Shown: positions 28,202 through 40,202, numbered from the stretch's first letter. The stretch is DNA of 64,000 nucleotides from Marchantia polymorpha subsp. ruderalis (GCA_037833965.1 AP031355.1:7837501-7901500); one strand, 5' to 3'. Notes: a model not told the origin generated them from the sequence alone. Numbers and translations are program-made.

Positions 28202-29016
28202 CTGAGAATGTTGGCGTTTTATTGCCACAAGGTCACGTTCAGCTTGCTCCTGTGCCTTTCTGGTTGCTTTCTTCACTGCTTCTCTCCCTTCTAATTCTGC
28301 TTTTCCTATCCTTTCCTGCCAGTGGTCATTTCCGGTTTATTCCAGTTTATGTAGTCGTCGTCCCTGAAAAGCTTCTTATTTCTCTTTCAAATTTGTCTCT
28401 AGACACCTTGTAGATTGTACGGGCATTACCCCATCGTTTCAAGAAGGGCCTATCAAGGACCTGCAATTACATTCTTCTCATATCTACCACAAGGAAGGCT
28501 AGGATCTTCGATCAAAGTTTCAAAACCCACAAGTTTAATTCTATCCTGGAAATAAGACACTGATTTTGGTTTGAGCGGCCAACCTGCAGCTCTCTTGCAT
28601 GTAGACATTCTTCAGTCAACTGAGATTTGGTTGCAGCCAACAACACCTTCATAGTTTCAGTCACAAAATGCATTAAGATCTTGGTAGATACTTGGTTTTA
28701 CCCAGTCTCATGTGTGGCTGAGGTGAGTGAGTAAACAATCAGTTTCGGCTCTCCAGCAATAGTGCGAAACAACAATTACAAAAGAAAAACTTCGAAGTTC
28801 AACGTGTCAAGGGCACAAGGGCAATGCACGATCTTCCACTTGAAGCTATCTTCTTAGAAAAATTTGGCGGGGCAAGAACCTCTAGTTGGTTTGCGCGTCC
28901 AGTGTTGTCATTTGCCGACCGCCTCACAAACTGCTCAACGGCTGCTCGATCTCTCCTCCTTTCTGCTCGAGCCTTCTCTATATTCTCCTCAACCTTTTCC
29001 CGGTGCGTGAGTGTAC
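28202..29016 (-). pseudogene. Broken coiled-coil gene segments, unknown family
   Basis: Reading the minus strand, several consecutive stretches look coding. 29016-28799 begins after a TTAG acceptor and encodes THREKVEENIEKARAERRRD, then AAVEQFVRRSAND. 28673-28584 encodes MHFVTETMKVLLAATKSQL and ends at a CAG/GT donor. 28545-28461, after TTTCCAG, encodes DRIKLVGFETLIEDPSLPCG. A +1 shift leads to DRPFLKRWGNARTIYKVSRD (about 28460-28365). After a further shift comes WQERIGKAELEGREAVKKAT, followed by the strongly charged RKAQEQAERDLVAIKRQ, ending at a donor at 28202. The frame changes inside continuous sequence suggest decay, although unrecognised introns could explain some. The charged heptad-like ends suggest coiled coils. 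I recognise no family. It sits between the finger gene and the transposase gene, same strand. Confidence 0.4.
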
Positions 29017-30498
29017 CTAAGGCATACTAAGATCCTACAGTGTCAGGCCCGCAGAAGCTGGTATGAGGAGAAGCCTGTGTAGGAACTTTGTATGCACCTA
29101 CCACTCAATTTGATAAAAGAGTAAAATTAGCCAGTAATTGAAGCACGGTGCACTAAAACAGGTTTGCAACTTTCTAATTAAGAATGTACTAGATGAGTAA
29201 AATTAAGGTCACGTCCGGGTTCGAGATCTTTGATCCAGATGTTTGAGATAGACTAACCGGTTGGTTTCGTGTCAGAACATGACTCCGGATTTACCTTTAG
29301 ACCTGACGAAGCAGCGAAAGAGGAAGATGTGGAGCGCTCGACAGGCTACTCGTCGCTCGACAGGCTAATCGACATTTTTCTCATTTCAAACCTAAAAAAA
29401 AAAGAGTCATGGATTCAAATTCATGGGTTTATATTAGTTTCATGAGTTTCATAGTCAAATCTACGATTTCAGTCCTAGCTTTACATATATGGTAGTTTTG
29501 AAAAAATATCCTATTCTCAAAATAGGATATTATTTCTAGGATATTATATCATACTTGTCAAAATAGGTCCGATTGCCAAAATATTAACAACTTTTTTATC
29601 ATCTGAAATATCATCAATTGTGATTCCATACCCACCTTTGTCTTTAAAAAATGTTTTACTTACTTTTGCCGGAATTGAAGCATATGAGATGAATATACAC
29701 AATACAGTATAATAATGAACATCAAAGTTTTAAGAGATACAACCATGACAAGTATCGAATGAATTTATCTCCAACCTCAACATATTGGCAATACAACATG
29801 TGGGATTTACTGTGTACGTGACTTTTTTTTCAAAAAAGTTTGTATTTTTTGAAAGATGCAACGAATGAATGTCATCGCTACTTACGTGCAATGCTCTGAA
29901 CCTCATCATAACAAGTGTACCCAAAAATTCTATGGTCCAGTCTAATAGACTATTGTGGTCAGTCATTGAATATAGAGGTGAAGTGCATGTCCAAATATGG
30001 ATAGGATTAATTCCTCAACTTCAAACAGGAGTTTTTTTTCCCATTATTTAAGTAAATCTATATGCAATGAACAAGTAAAGTTCTGAGGGTCAATATTCAA
30101 GCAAGATCACACATTATAAGCTCAAGTCTTGCAAGATCTAACTGGTGCTGTAAGTTACTTCTCATCCTTGCACATTACACTGCCTCCACCTCATGGAATT
30201 CCAAAGACTTTTGACGAAAAAATATCAAGCTGTCACATCCAATCAAAAGTTGGATCTCAATAATATCAAAAAACGCAGAATCAAGTTTCTTAATTTTGAA
30301 ACGTCATCTTAGCAACATTGACTGTCATCATTGAACAAATAATTTACACACATAATTTACACAATTGTGTACCGTGAGTTCATGGTAAATTTCCAAACTG
30401 TAATCAGCGCATGCACATCAGCTAAATGTGGAATTGGACAAAATGGTTTCATTTTACTATGAAATTGGAACAACATTTATGCATCACAAGCAAACAAC
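29017..30498. other. Intergenic, AT-rich
   Basis: Mostly AT-rich; no gene recognised. It contains a duplicated 14-mer at 29335-29367 and one copy of the CAAACTGTAAT motif (30394) also found in neighbouring introns. The part near 30.4 kb is the 3' flank of the transposase gene. Confidence 0.4.
29335..29367. repeat. Short direct repeat (14-mer, twice)
   Basis: CGCTCGACAGGCTA at 29335-29348 and again at 29354-29367, 19 bp apart, upstream of the minus-strand coiled-coil segments. Its role is unknown. Confidence 0.7.
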
Positions 30499-33400
30499 TT
30501 AGGGAGAAAGAGTCAAGTCGATCGTCTCTCCTAGAATTCTAGCTTGTTCCTCTTTACGTTTTTCTCTATTTGCACTTGCCTGAAGGAATTGCTTGATCAG
30601 ACTTCGAGTTCTTTTGGCCTTCTGCCTGCCCTTTCGAAGTCTGAGCTGTAAAGCTCCTTCTTCTACCTTTCCTAAATCTGCGGTAGGGGCTCTAAATCTT
30701 TCTACTGTTTCAAGTAATCTCTGTGGCTTATGACATTTAATGCCTGCTAATTTTTCAAGCCAACTCAATTTCCTGAATGATGAGCTAGGCTTATCTAGCA
30801 TGGATGTACGCCACATGTCTGCAACAGGAAGTATTCTACCAGTACTCCATGCTTGGTGAGACTCCTTGATACGTCCAATGCAATGCCGGAGCTCTAGCTC
30901 TCCCACTTTCAGCATACTAGGATTTTCATCAAAAAAGTCCTTCAGCCATACCAATTGAGTATGAAGAACACGCTTGATCTTTTCTTCCTCCTCCAGATCT
31001 GTTGGCTTCGATGCTTTCTTTACAGGGCTGTCCGTATCTGATAACACATAGAACATGTACGGTTAGGTAGTTTCATCACTCAAACTGTCATTTCTGCAAA
31101 ATATATGCAGTTATTGCACATTAAACTGACAGTTTGAAGTACCTTCTGTAAGGTTGAAGGTGTCATGGCAATCATCTTTGACTTCAATATCTGCAAGTTC
31201 TCTTCGAAGGACTGGATCCTCATTGAAATCATATATCTGTGATGAAGGACCTTTATCAAAGAGCTCTTTGATTCCACCTCGTATTCCACCAAACCGTATG
31301 CCCAAACAAATGCGGATGTTGGTCTCGGAATATCCTTTCCTTCGTAGAATAAGAATCTAGACACACATGAATCAAGCAGTGTTAATAAAAAATACAGATA
31401 CGACCAATATATGCAATCAAAAACAGAATTACAATCTGAGTTGTACCTGATGTTTGCAAAAGTTGCCTTGGAGTGACCAGAAGCACTCGCATGCATACTT
31501 TTCTCGTCTCCAATTTACAAGATAACTTCTATTTAGCTTTGATGTAGAGCCCACTAATGCGGGGCCTGCATAGCCATGAGGCCAAGTAACAGGGACAGTT
31601 AGCATAGATCTTGTCTTCATGATCACAGCAATCACACGTTCATCTTTCTTCTTATTTGGAATAAAGCCAAGTAGCTTCTTCTGATCTTTGTACCAAATTC
31701 TCATTACAAAATCCCCTAGCAGACCATATACTGTATGATCCAAACGTTGCTCATGTGCATTCCTGCGCCAGCCATAAAGGAAATCCTTCATGTGTCCATG
31801 CATTGATTCCATAGCGTTGTTGGTATCTTGATTGTTACGACATGTCTTCCTCCGTTCATCACGAATCCACTGACCTGAATTCCAAAACAGTAAGTTAGAT
31901 GTGCTTGTGGAAGTTCATTAAGCAAAAAACAACTTCCAAAATGTAATAACTTCAAATATAATGCACATGTTACAAACTTACACTTACCCATACAAGGTTC
32001 CCATTCTGTTTGAAAGTATTTCACAAATTGTGGCTCAGAGAGCTGAAATTTTTTGTAAAATAACAGAAGCTTCATCGCAGCAGATCTTTCCACATCAAAT
32101 TCTTCTCCATCAGCAATTAATGTGCTTCCAAAGCACAGGTCTTCTAAAGCAGCATTCATAATAGCTCTCTTTTCATGACCACTCACAACCTCAATCAATT
32201 TCTTTGTCCATGCTTTTCGAACATGATATATGCAAAGAAATACACGGATATGCGGAAAAACAATGTCCAGGGCAAGTCTCTCATTGTCAGCACAATCCGT
32301 CATGAAGCACAAGGGCATCCATCCAGGGATATAATGTTGGGCCATCTTCTTCACTGCAGATAATAAATCCACCAGATCTTCTGTTTCTTCTTTTTCGAGG
32401 AATCCAAAAACAGTAGGATGTCCGTGTTCATATTCGTCAAACACCATCAGGGTGTACAGTGGATACTGCATTGCAAAAAATGAAATAAACGTATCAGTTT
32501 GCTGCTAGCAATCGTCTACAAAGTATTCATCTTCATTAATACTAAGCTAAACCTGATACAAATGAATGATTCGCTATTTTTATGTCTTGATAATTTAGAC
32601 GTGATCAAGGTATATAAAACAACATATACATCACACATTGAGACGTTCAATAATCTCTTACAGGATTGGTTAAAGCTCCAAACTGTCATTTTTTCAAATA
32701 TCTTGCAGAGATTGCAAATAGTAAGGTAGAATATACATAATCATGGAAGCCTGATGATAAAAACATCAAAATGTGGTAGTAGAATATTACCTTATACTTC
32801 TGCGTGCCATGCGTTCCATCTATAGCAACACAACCTCCATTTCCATGTTTTAGCAACCAATCTAGGAGCAAGGGTCTTGTAACAGCAAGCCTCAATGGTT
32901 TAAATGGATCACTTTTTGGTGCCTGATACAAAACAACTTGAGATGAATTCGCTTTCATCCATAATTCTGTGTTAATTCTATCATTAGCATGCCTTCTCCA
33001 AGTTTCTTTGTCCAGTTTCAATTTGATATTATACACATCGGCAGATGTGATATAATGATCTCTAATAGGGGACCCTTGCACATAGCCTAAGCGCTGATGA
33101 TTTTCAAACAGTGCTTTTGCAGCACGCATGAGAATTTGTGGAGGAGTTAAACCTCTTCTTAACTCGTATTCAACCCACTCCCTGGCATAAGAACGTAGAA
33201 AATATTAGACAACGTGCTTGTTTAGTGTCAAAGTTTTACAAACTGTAATAACAACAAACTTATTGTAGATATTACAAATATGACGGGAGATTGACTGTGA
33301 ACGATAAACAAATATATTGAAAATGTAACAAATATGCCGTTACCTGCATTCAGAGGATAAATTGCGCGCCATTTGAGATGGCAAGCCAACACTATCTGAA

Positions 33401-33885
33401 CACGCTGTGCCATGACAAGCTACACCTGCAGCATTTACGTGTCTTCTATGCTTGTATATCAATTTTGTGATTCCTGGTGGAATGTGATCATTAGACAACA
33501 GTTTAATGGCACTAAACCTGCACTGACAGCCCTTGTGATGCGAATCATGATCTAGTCTATCCCTGCTGCCAGGACCAAATTTTGCCTTCGTTGATGGATC
33601 TTGAATAAAATTCGATGAAAGCATACTCTTCTTGCCCCTTTCTGGAGTACCATACTTGCAATAATACATTGCATACGATTCCCAATTGTGCCTAGTACCT
33701 CCACTCTTGTATGAGCAACGTGTCACAAATTCTGTCTTCGCATCACTATGACAAGATCCCTCTCCCGAAACAAAATCGTGAAGCCTCGAGCTTTTGATGT
33801 AGGCCGTCCCATTTGACCAATTCAACATTAACGAATTGAAAGGGCCTTCATAAGGTGGGTCCTGCACAATCCATCCTGCCTCCAT
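30499..33885 (-). CDS. MULE-type (Mutator-like) transposase with SWIM zinc finger, possibly domesticated
   Basis: Six exons on the minus strand join in phase: 33344-33885, 32791-33181, 31988-32465, 31447-31874, 31143-31356, 30499-31037, giving 2592 nt and 863 aa. MULE/FAR1-type catalytic landmarks are present in order: first Asp in VAIDGTHGT (about D302), second Asp in CFMTDCADNERL (about D368), the CxxH signature LCIYHVRK (C389, H392), and Glu in TNNAMESMHGHMK (about E493). A SWIM finger CECFWSLQGNFCKH follows (599-612). The C-terminal 170 residues are basic and helical (RKGRQKAKRTR). The N-terminus has Cys/His-rich stretches (NWESYAMYYCKYG, HKGCQCRFSA) that may bind DNA. The ATG at 33885 is the first in frame; the frame is open further up only from a non-ATG codon. 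Intact catalysis residues allow a mobile element; five introns and no visible terminal inverted repeats would also fit a domesticated FAR1/MUSTANG-like gene. Confidence 0.82.
31080..31137. repeat. Intronic inverted repeat, 11-bp arms
   Basis: TCAAACTGTCA at 31080-31090 and its exact complement at 31127-31137, inside the last intron of the transposase gene. The left arm belongs to a 41-nt stretch (31078-31118) that recurs at 25504-25544 in an intron of the neighbouring finger gene, with 5 differences. Confidence 0.7.
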
Positions 33886-34187
33886 GCTGTCACCACACCT
33901 ACAAAAGCACCTGAAATGACAAGAAAAGTACAAGCACGAGCTCTGGCACGAGCTCCTCAAAGCACTGACACTAGCACCCAAAAGCGACGTCAAAACGACG
34001 AGCTGGAGAATATTGATATGATTCTATTTTCAAAAACCCTAATCTTTGCCGCTTAAAATTTCGTCGCCTCAATTTGTTATCACCGTTTCATTACAAATAT
34101 TACAGTCTGAATATTAGGGATTCCATCTGAGCTATCCCTCTTGCAGTTCAGTTTTAGTTCTTTTTCCCGCAACGTTCCACGACACGA

Positions 34188-34301
34188 CTGCGATCATTGT
34201 TGCGGCGTACATCAACTGCGATCAACGTTGCGGCCTCTACATGGTTGCCGCAAAGTGCCCTCCCCGTTCCCTCCCCGCAAAGTGCCCCGCCTCCCCGTTC
34301 C
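34188..34301. repeat. Tandem GC-rich short repeats upstream of the transposase gene
   Basis: Two copies of a GACTGCGATCA/AACTGCGATCA...TTGCGGC unit (about 34186-34232) are followed by two copies of a CCGCAAAGTGCCC...TCCCCGTTCCC unit (about 34249-34302). They lie 300-420 bp upstream of the transposase ATG. They could be promoter motifs or subterminal repeats of an element; no matching inverted copy was found on the far side. Confidence 0.5.
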
Positions 34302-34980
34302 CAAAACTGAGATAAAATCCGGCTGATCCGGGGCAGCCCGAAGGGAGGATGAAGAAAGAAAGAAAGAGGAGAAAGAAACTGGGATCCCTGACACCTGGCA
34401 GTACGGCCGTTTGTAAAAGTTTGTGCAACTAAGCGAGTCGAGAATCTAGAAGCCACGAAGATGGTTGGTATATTAGCAATTTTTTCACTTATACATTGCA
34501 CTGGAAAAGTTCCCAAATTTGTCAACCAAATATGGCCTATATCTGAATCAGTCACCAGTATCCGTGTTATCTTGGGAATTAATCGTTCAGTTATTGCAAT
34601 TCTTCTTACCGCTCTGTCGAAGCTGGATAGTTGATTCAAGTCACGGAAGTTGTGTTCTATCCAGGCGCAAATAAAATACTTTACAACTGTTTAACTCCAC
34701 CACGTTTGAATATACATGAAGTCTATTTTTTAAACTATTCTAGTGGTCATGAAACTACGGTACAAAATATACATCAAAACACAATGCAAATAGCAAAAAT
34801 TTAACTTACTTTCATTCAGCGAACATAACCAAAGAACCTATTCTAACCCCAAATTCATTGTACACTCTTACTCTCTCCACAAGAAGTATCTAGCATTTAT
34901 TGGAAAGAAGAAATGGAAATGTCCCTTGGCGATACAGGCAAGGAAAACTAGTGAAAACTCACTGTGGCCAGGATTGATAC

Positions 34981-35011
34981 ATCATTCAACATCGAAACGA
35001 TGTTGAATGAT
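34981..35011. repeat. Perfect palindrome, 14-bp arms, 3-nt loop
   Basis: ATCATTCAACATCG at 34981-34994, loop AAA, exact complement at 34998-35011. It lies in intergenic DNA about 1.1 kb upstream of the transposase gene. Confidence 0.75.
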
Positions 35012-36154
35012 TATCAATTCCCGAGATGATTATCACAATAGCCTCCAAATATAATAAATCAGGATGAGTGAATACTCACTCAAATCTAGGTGTGAAGCAA
35101 GTGGTACAGAGTAATAGCACATGACTATAGAATTGGGTAGTTGGAGATGATCATCTTGTCGTTTATCAACCCTTGTAACATGGTTAATATTCTATGTGCC
35201 GCCTCTGTGCACATAACTTTGTCATATACATTTGAAAAAATCTTCAGCGAAGATGTAGTTTACTTAAGATGAGGGAAAGTATAAGCCCTTGACATGGATA
35301 CTTTTCCATGCCTTGTACTTTCACTCGAAGAATCGTCTTTATAAAAGACTTCGTTTCGGAATTTTGAGGTCAAGCTAATTCTTCAGCATGGTATAAATTT
35401 CAAGCTAGTTCGGGAATCATGATTCAAATTTACCAACAGAGGAGGGAGGGGCCCACCTTCTGAAGTTTGACCAGGGTGTGGTGTGGTGTGGCTCAGGCAT
35501 GATGAAATTTCAGGCTCTGTGAAGGACAGCATCCTTGCAATCGAAGCAGGGAGTGCAGGAGAGGACAGAGAGGACACTGGAGAGCTTTTCCCATAATACA
35601 GTGGTACCACTCAACTAGCCACATAGTACGGCAGGAAAGGAAAATCTACAACACTCCATCATGAGCTAACCATGGTTAACCTCATTTCATGATCTCATTT
35701 TGATTCTGGACTCTGACCACGATGTGAAATTTGCACTTCAAAGCCCCCTTCATAAATCAAAAGAATAGGCATGCAATGGTTTTGTACAATACTGTAATCG
35801 AAGAAATTCCATTTACAGATAACAGGATGATATTGAACTCCATTCTCGTTTGTGCCTTTTAAATGGGAGAGTCATGGAATAAAAAGGGCGACGAAACCAC
35901 ATCAACGAGTGTGACGAACAAACCAAACGTAGGGTGCCCTACGAAAAAGTTCATGAGGCCCAAGTTAATATCAACAAGGAGAGAACGATAAATCTTTACA
36001 TCTCCAACCAAGTTCTGATGTATCCAGCATAAATAATTAAATAAACAAGAGTGAAAACAAGACGTCTAGAGCAAGCATCACCAATCAAAGCTGGTATGTT
36101 TGTGCATGATCGACGTGGAACTACGAAAACATGACCAGAACACTCATGGCAGCG

Positions 36155-36436
36155 GGCTGAACAGGTCCAGTTCTGGCCCCGGGGTAATTAAATCTAATCG
36201 ATTAGCCTTTGTAATTCTTTAAAATGGTAAAAAAAAAAAGCCCGTGGGACCCAAAAGTCATATAGAGTTTTCCCTATCCCATATATATTCCTATTACATT
36301 CTCTATTACTTTCCCTTTGATGCCATATTAAAGGGAAAGTAATCATGACTCTCGATGAACCACGGACCGAGTTGCAAACGAGATATGGTACGACCGTGCT
36401 CACTGGAAGCAATTTTTCAACCGGCTGAACAGGTCC
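36155..36436. repeat. Short repeated motif, two copies 268 bp apart
   Basis: GGCTGAACAGGTCC occurs at 36155-36168 and 36423-36436, each followed by a related GTTC...CCC extension. The copies bracket the hairpin at 36305-36343, so this may be the footprint of a small inserted element. Confidence 0.5.
36305..36343. repeat. Inverted repeat, 14-bp perfect arms
   Basis: ATTACTTTCCCTTT at 36305-36318 and its exact complement at 36330-36343, with an 11-nt loop. It lies between the two GGCTGAACAGGTCC copies. Confidence 0.7.
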
Positions 36437-36512
36437 CGTTCCATGCCCTGGATGGGGTACGACGAAGTGAACAACAGTACTGGAACTGAGTTCCTTCCGA
36501 GGACTGTGCCGT

Positions 36513-36537
36513 GCAGGGCAGGGCAGGGCAGGGCAGG
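36513..36537. repeat. (GCAGG)5 microsatellite
   Basis: Five perfect GCAGG pentanucleotide units in intergenic DNA. Confidence 0.9.
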
Positions 36538-38329
36538 CAATCGACCAGGTTTATAATGATATTGTGATGATCACTTAGCAAGGAACAAAGTCTGTCAGGG
36601 TCTACGCGACAGAGTCCAGGCTGGTTGGAATATTCGAATCTGCGTCCTCCTATCTGCTTAATCCTCAGGTGGTGCCTGTGGGCATTCCCATCGCATTCGT
36701 AGCGCATTCGAAACCCGTGAGCCAAAGTCAGGCAGGGGACTGGGTTGGAAAGCTAACCCTCCGTTGCTCGAGTTGGAGTAGACGGACTGAAGTGACGGAG
36801 AACGAGTACGTGCAGTTTTGACGTCACGGGGAGACGTCGACGAATCAGATTCGTGAAGAGAGTAGAGGAAAACGATGCGACTAAAAGTAGGCTTCCCTCG
36901 AAATGAGCTCATTAATTCGTAAATGGGTCCTCACTAATGGCAGACGCGAGATGTTTGCTTCAATTGGGCAACCACGGGCTCCAAAGCTCGCAGTGTCCGT
37001 CATTTCCACTCACTCGGCAGATGGAGAAAGAGTATTAAGCTTTATTTCCTTTCTACTAGACATGGTTGGACCGTTCTGAAAATACACTATTCCACCAACA
37101 TAATTATTGCCTTCAGATGTGATACTGATGTTCTCGAGGGTTCACGCTTTATTAAAAAAATGGAAAATCCTATTATATACTAGAAATAAGATATCCAATG
37201 GAAATTCGGGCTAGGTTCAAATAATATCACAATTAGAAAGATATCATACTGGGTTTAGGGTTTTCTAAAGCATCATAATCATTTTACAAACTATCTAGCT
37301 GAAATAATCCACAAACAAAAAAGTAATCCAAATGACTTTCATCTCAAATGATTACTGTACTATGGAATGCGCAAGTTAGTGCTGTGAAAAACATATACTA
37401 CACAAGAAAATAAAGAGATTGTTATATAGCGTCACATAGTTTAATAGCGTCACTTCCACTGCTACTAAACATGTGAAAGTTGGTGTTGATAACTCATTAT
37501 CTTCTCAAACCTAGGGTAGCAAAAATTTGACATCTTTGCACACCCTATACTCAAATATATTGGTGAAAAATAATCCGTATAATAGAGAATTGGATATTGA
37601 CAAAATAGATTAACATTCATGAAAATCCAGTTCAAAACATACCGAACAGTTCAGTTTGATTTCTACTCAAAATAATGGATCCAATATATCTAATCGCAAC
37701 GATATCTATGAGCTAGATGGCTTCTTTTGATCAAGTTTTGAATTGCAAATTTTAGTTCACCTCCATCATGGCCGCAATGGAAGTGGAAGTGAATAGAATG
37801 TGTTGGTCTTAAGAGAAGTACTAATGATTGGAATATAGATGGAGAACAAGCTAATAGATTATTGTCTGACAGGGACGTGTTCTTTGTTTCTACTACGAAA
37901 ACAAATAAAATATATGGCATTTGGTCACATGGAAGGACGCGAATTATAGCTGATGAATATGACATGATCAGGCTTATTTCTCTTATGGTAATGTGACTTA
38001 CGCTGACAATTTGATGACAAATTCAAGAGGAACCAATAATCAAAGCATCTTTTATGAGATGAAAAATATTTTCAGTGTTTGAAGTCCCTGGGTTATGATG
38101 CAACAACACAACGCATCTCATGTAACACTCTCGGTCAAACTTATGATTCAAAATATGATAGTTGACATCATTGGATTTATCAAGATTACGTATTTGATGA
38201 TCAAGTCAAAGCTTTAAAAGTGAAGGGACTTCGTAGACTAATTGGTGAAGATTTGAAATGAATTAGCAACTGTCAATTTTGTCTAGTCGACAGTGAGAAA
38301 TTTTGAAAAAAGTTAAAACTAAAGAGGTG

Positions 38330-38476
38330 GTGTCAACATACGGCTGGGAAGATTGGAAGACTATAGCTGATGCGCACGAGGTTAACAAACACATGATGGT
38401 GTTTTCCGAACGATTTCTTGAAGTAATAGATAAATATTATCGGGACGCAAGCGTCAATTTTGATGTGAAAATGTAG
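38330..38476 (+). pseudogene. Isolated decayed coding fragment, unknown family
   Basis: Within AT-rich DNA a 48-codon stretch reads like protein. It includes STYGWEDWKTIADAHEVNKH, then MMVFSERFLEVIDKYYRDA, ending NFDVKM before TAG. Another scrap near 37870-37990 includes DRDVFFVSTTKTNKIYGIW. There are no starts, no clear splice sites and no recognised domain. Presumably a relic of a gene or transposon. Confidence 0.25.
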
Positions 38477-40202
38477 TCAATGGTATGCATTAATATAAAT
38501 AAAAAAAATGATGACGAAGACAAGTATATTTTATTGAAAAAACATAAGAGAATAATAATTCTAGCTATCGGATGTTAGAACATATCAATAGAAAACTATA
38601 AAAGTCGATGGCAAAAAAAAACGTCAAAGTATTGCAAAAAGATTTCGGAAAAGTCATGGATGTTAGAACATTTTTAAGGTAAAAAAGAAACCTAGATGGC
38701 AAAGAAAATGTGAAAATTTTGGAAGAAGATAATGAAAAAGTCATCAATGTTAATCATTCCAAGGCAAAAAAAAGAAACCTAGATGACAAAGAAATCATGA
38801 AAGTATATACTTTTTCTAGAAATTAAGATAATAGTCACGGTTGCAAGTGATTGCATTTTCTTTGACAAGTTTATGTTGACAACTCATGAACAAGCATCTT
38901 GTTGTGGCTTTGATCTAACATTGTTGATGGTGAAAATTTTTTATTTGATCGATTTCATATATTTTTGGTTTCAGATTTTGCAGATGAGCTTTCGTGTATA
39001 GCAAGGTTTCATATCACTTTTGTTGATCCATTATAGTATAACAATTGCATCAAAGAAAGAGACAACATGTATATGGTTCACTGTTCTTGAGGGTAAATTT
39101 ATGGGAGAATACAAAATTACTTTATCAAAAATTCGTCATAGTGTGTTGTAATTACAGGTAGCCAGATCTTTAAGCTTAAACCTATCAACCTTGTGAATAG
39201 GAATATGGTCGAATGATTTGAAGCCTAATATTTACAAATGTTTATATTGCGTCTTGCTATTGTGAGAGAGTTTAAAACATAATGATATACACACGATTGA
39301 TAATGTTTGAAGGTTGATTGATATACACACGATTTTACATATTGTTTTTGCGATACAATACAATTGTGACAGTTGTTTCGAGAATTAGTTTGATAAATAT
39401 TTAGAAGAAACTAAACCTTCCTTAACAACCATACACCCAAACGTTTCTGGAACATAGTACTAAGATTTCGCTCCTCTGGGCACCCACCCTGATGGCGATA
39501 ACTAACAAGAGGTATTATTGGAACAATAGCTTACACAACCGCTAGACGTGGCTGTCACACTCTCTAATCCTCCACAAAGTAGCCAAATTGGCATCAAATC
39601 GTAGTATAAAATAAAAAAAACGGTGCTCAGACGTTTTAGGCTTTTCGCATGGAAAAGTTGGGAATTTCTTAGGCGACGAGATGCCAGAATAAGTACGGCC
39701 TTTATGACAGATACTGGACCCTATCGAAATGGCCAATCACTGCATGACCGGCAACTGGAAGAGATCTGCCGGTGGACAAGGCGAAATGGCGGACCGCTGA
39801 CACGATTCAGAACGAAAAGGAAAGCGAGCACTGGACAAGGGAACCCGTACCGGAGTACGGGCGGGGAACCCGAGTCAGGGCCCGGCAGACCGTGGTTAGG
39901 TTGATGAGTGGGAACCGGGGGAGCGACAGCTTGATTCGCGAGAAGAGGGACGAGGAGCGGGCGAGCATTTTCGGGAACAGCAAGACGCGATGGAGCGAGC
40001 GATGGACGAAAACAGAGAGAGAGATCGAGCAGACGAGACGAGACAGCGAAGAGCGGGCGGGCAGGCAGAGCGCGAGTGCTGACAGACGGGGAGTCACGGG
40101 GAGGAGGGAAGAAAGAGACGCATTTGTCGACAGATCGATCTGTGTCGGGGAAGGTCCGGGTCGAGCTATCGAAGCGGAGGGAGAGAGAGAAGAGAGAGAA
40201 GG

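Noticed and set aside
30499..33885. Terminal inverted repeats around the transposase gene
   Set aside because: I compared flanks at 34-35 kb with 22-30 kb by eye and found no convincing inverted match; a computed self-alignment would be decisive.
33886..33993. N-terminal extension of the transposase (frame open to 33993)
   Set aside because: The upstream end has no ATG, only a TTG, and a CAG acceptor near 33912 suggests 5' UTR; ATG at 33885 preferred.
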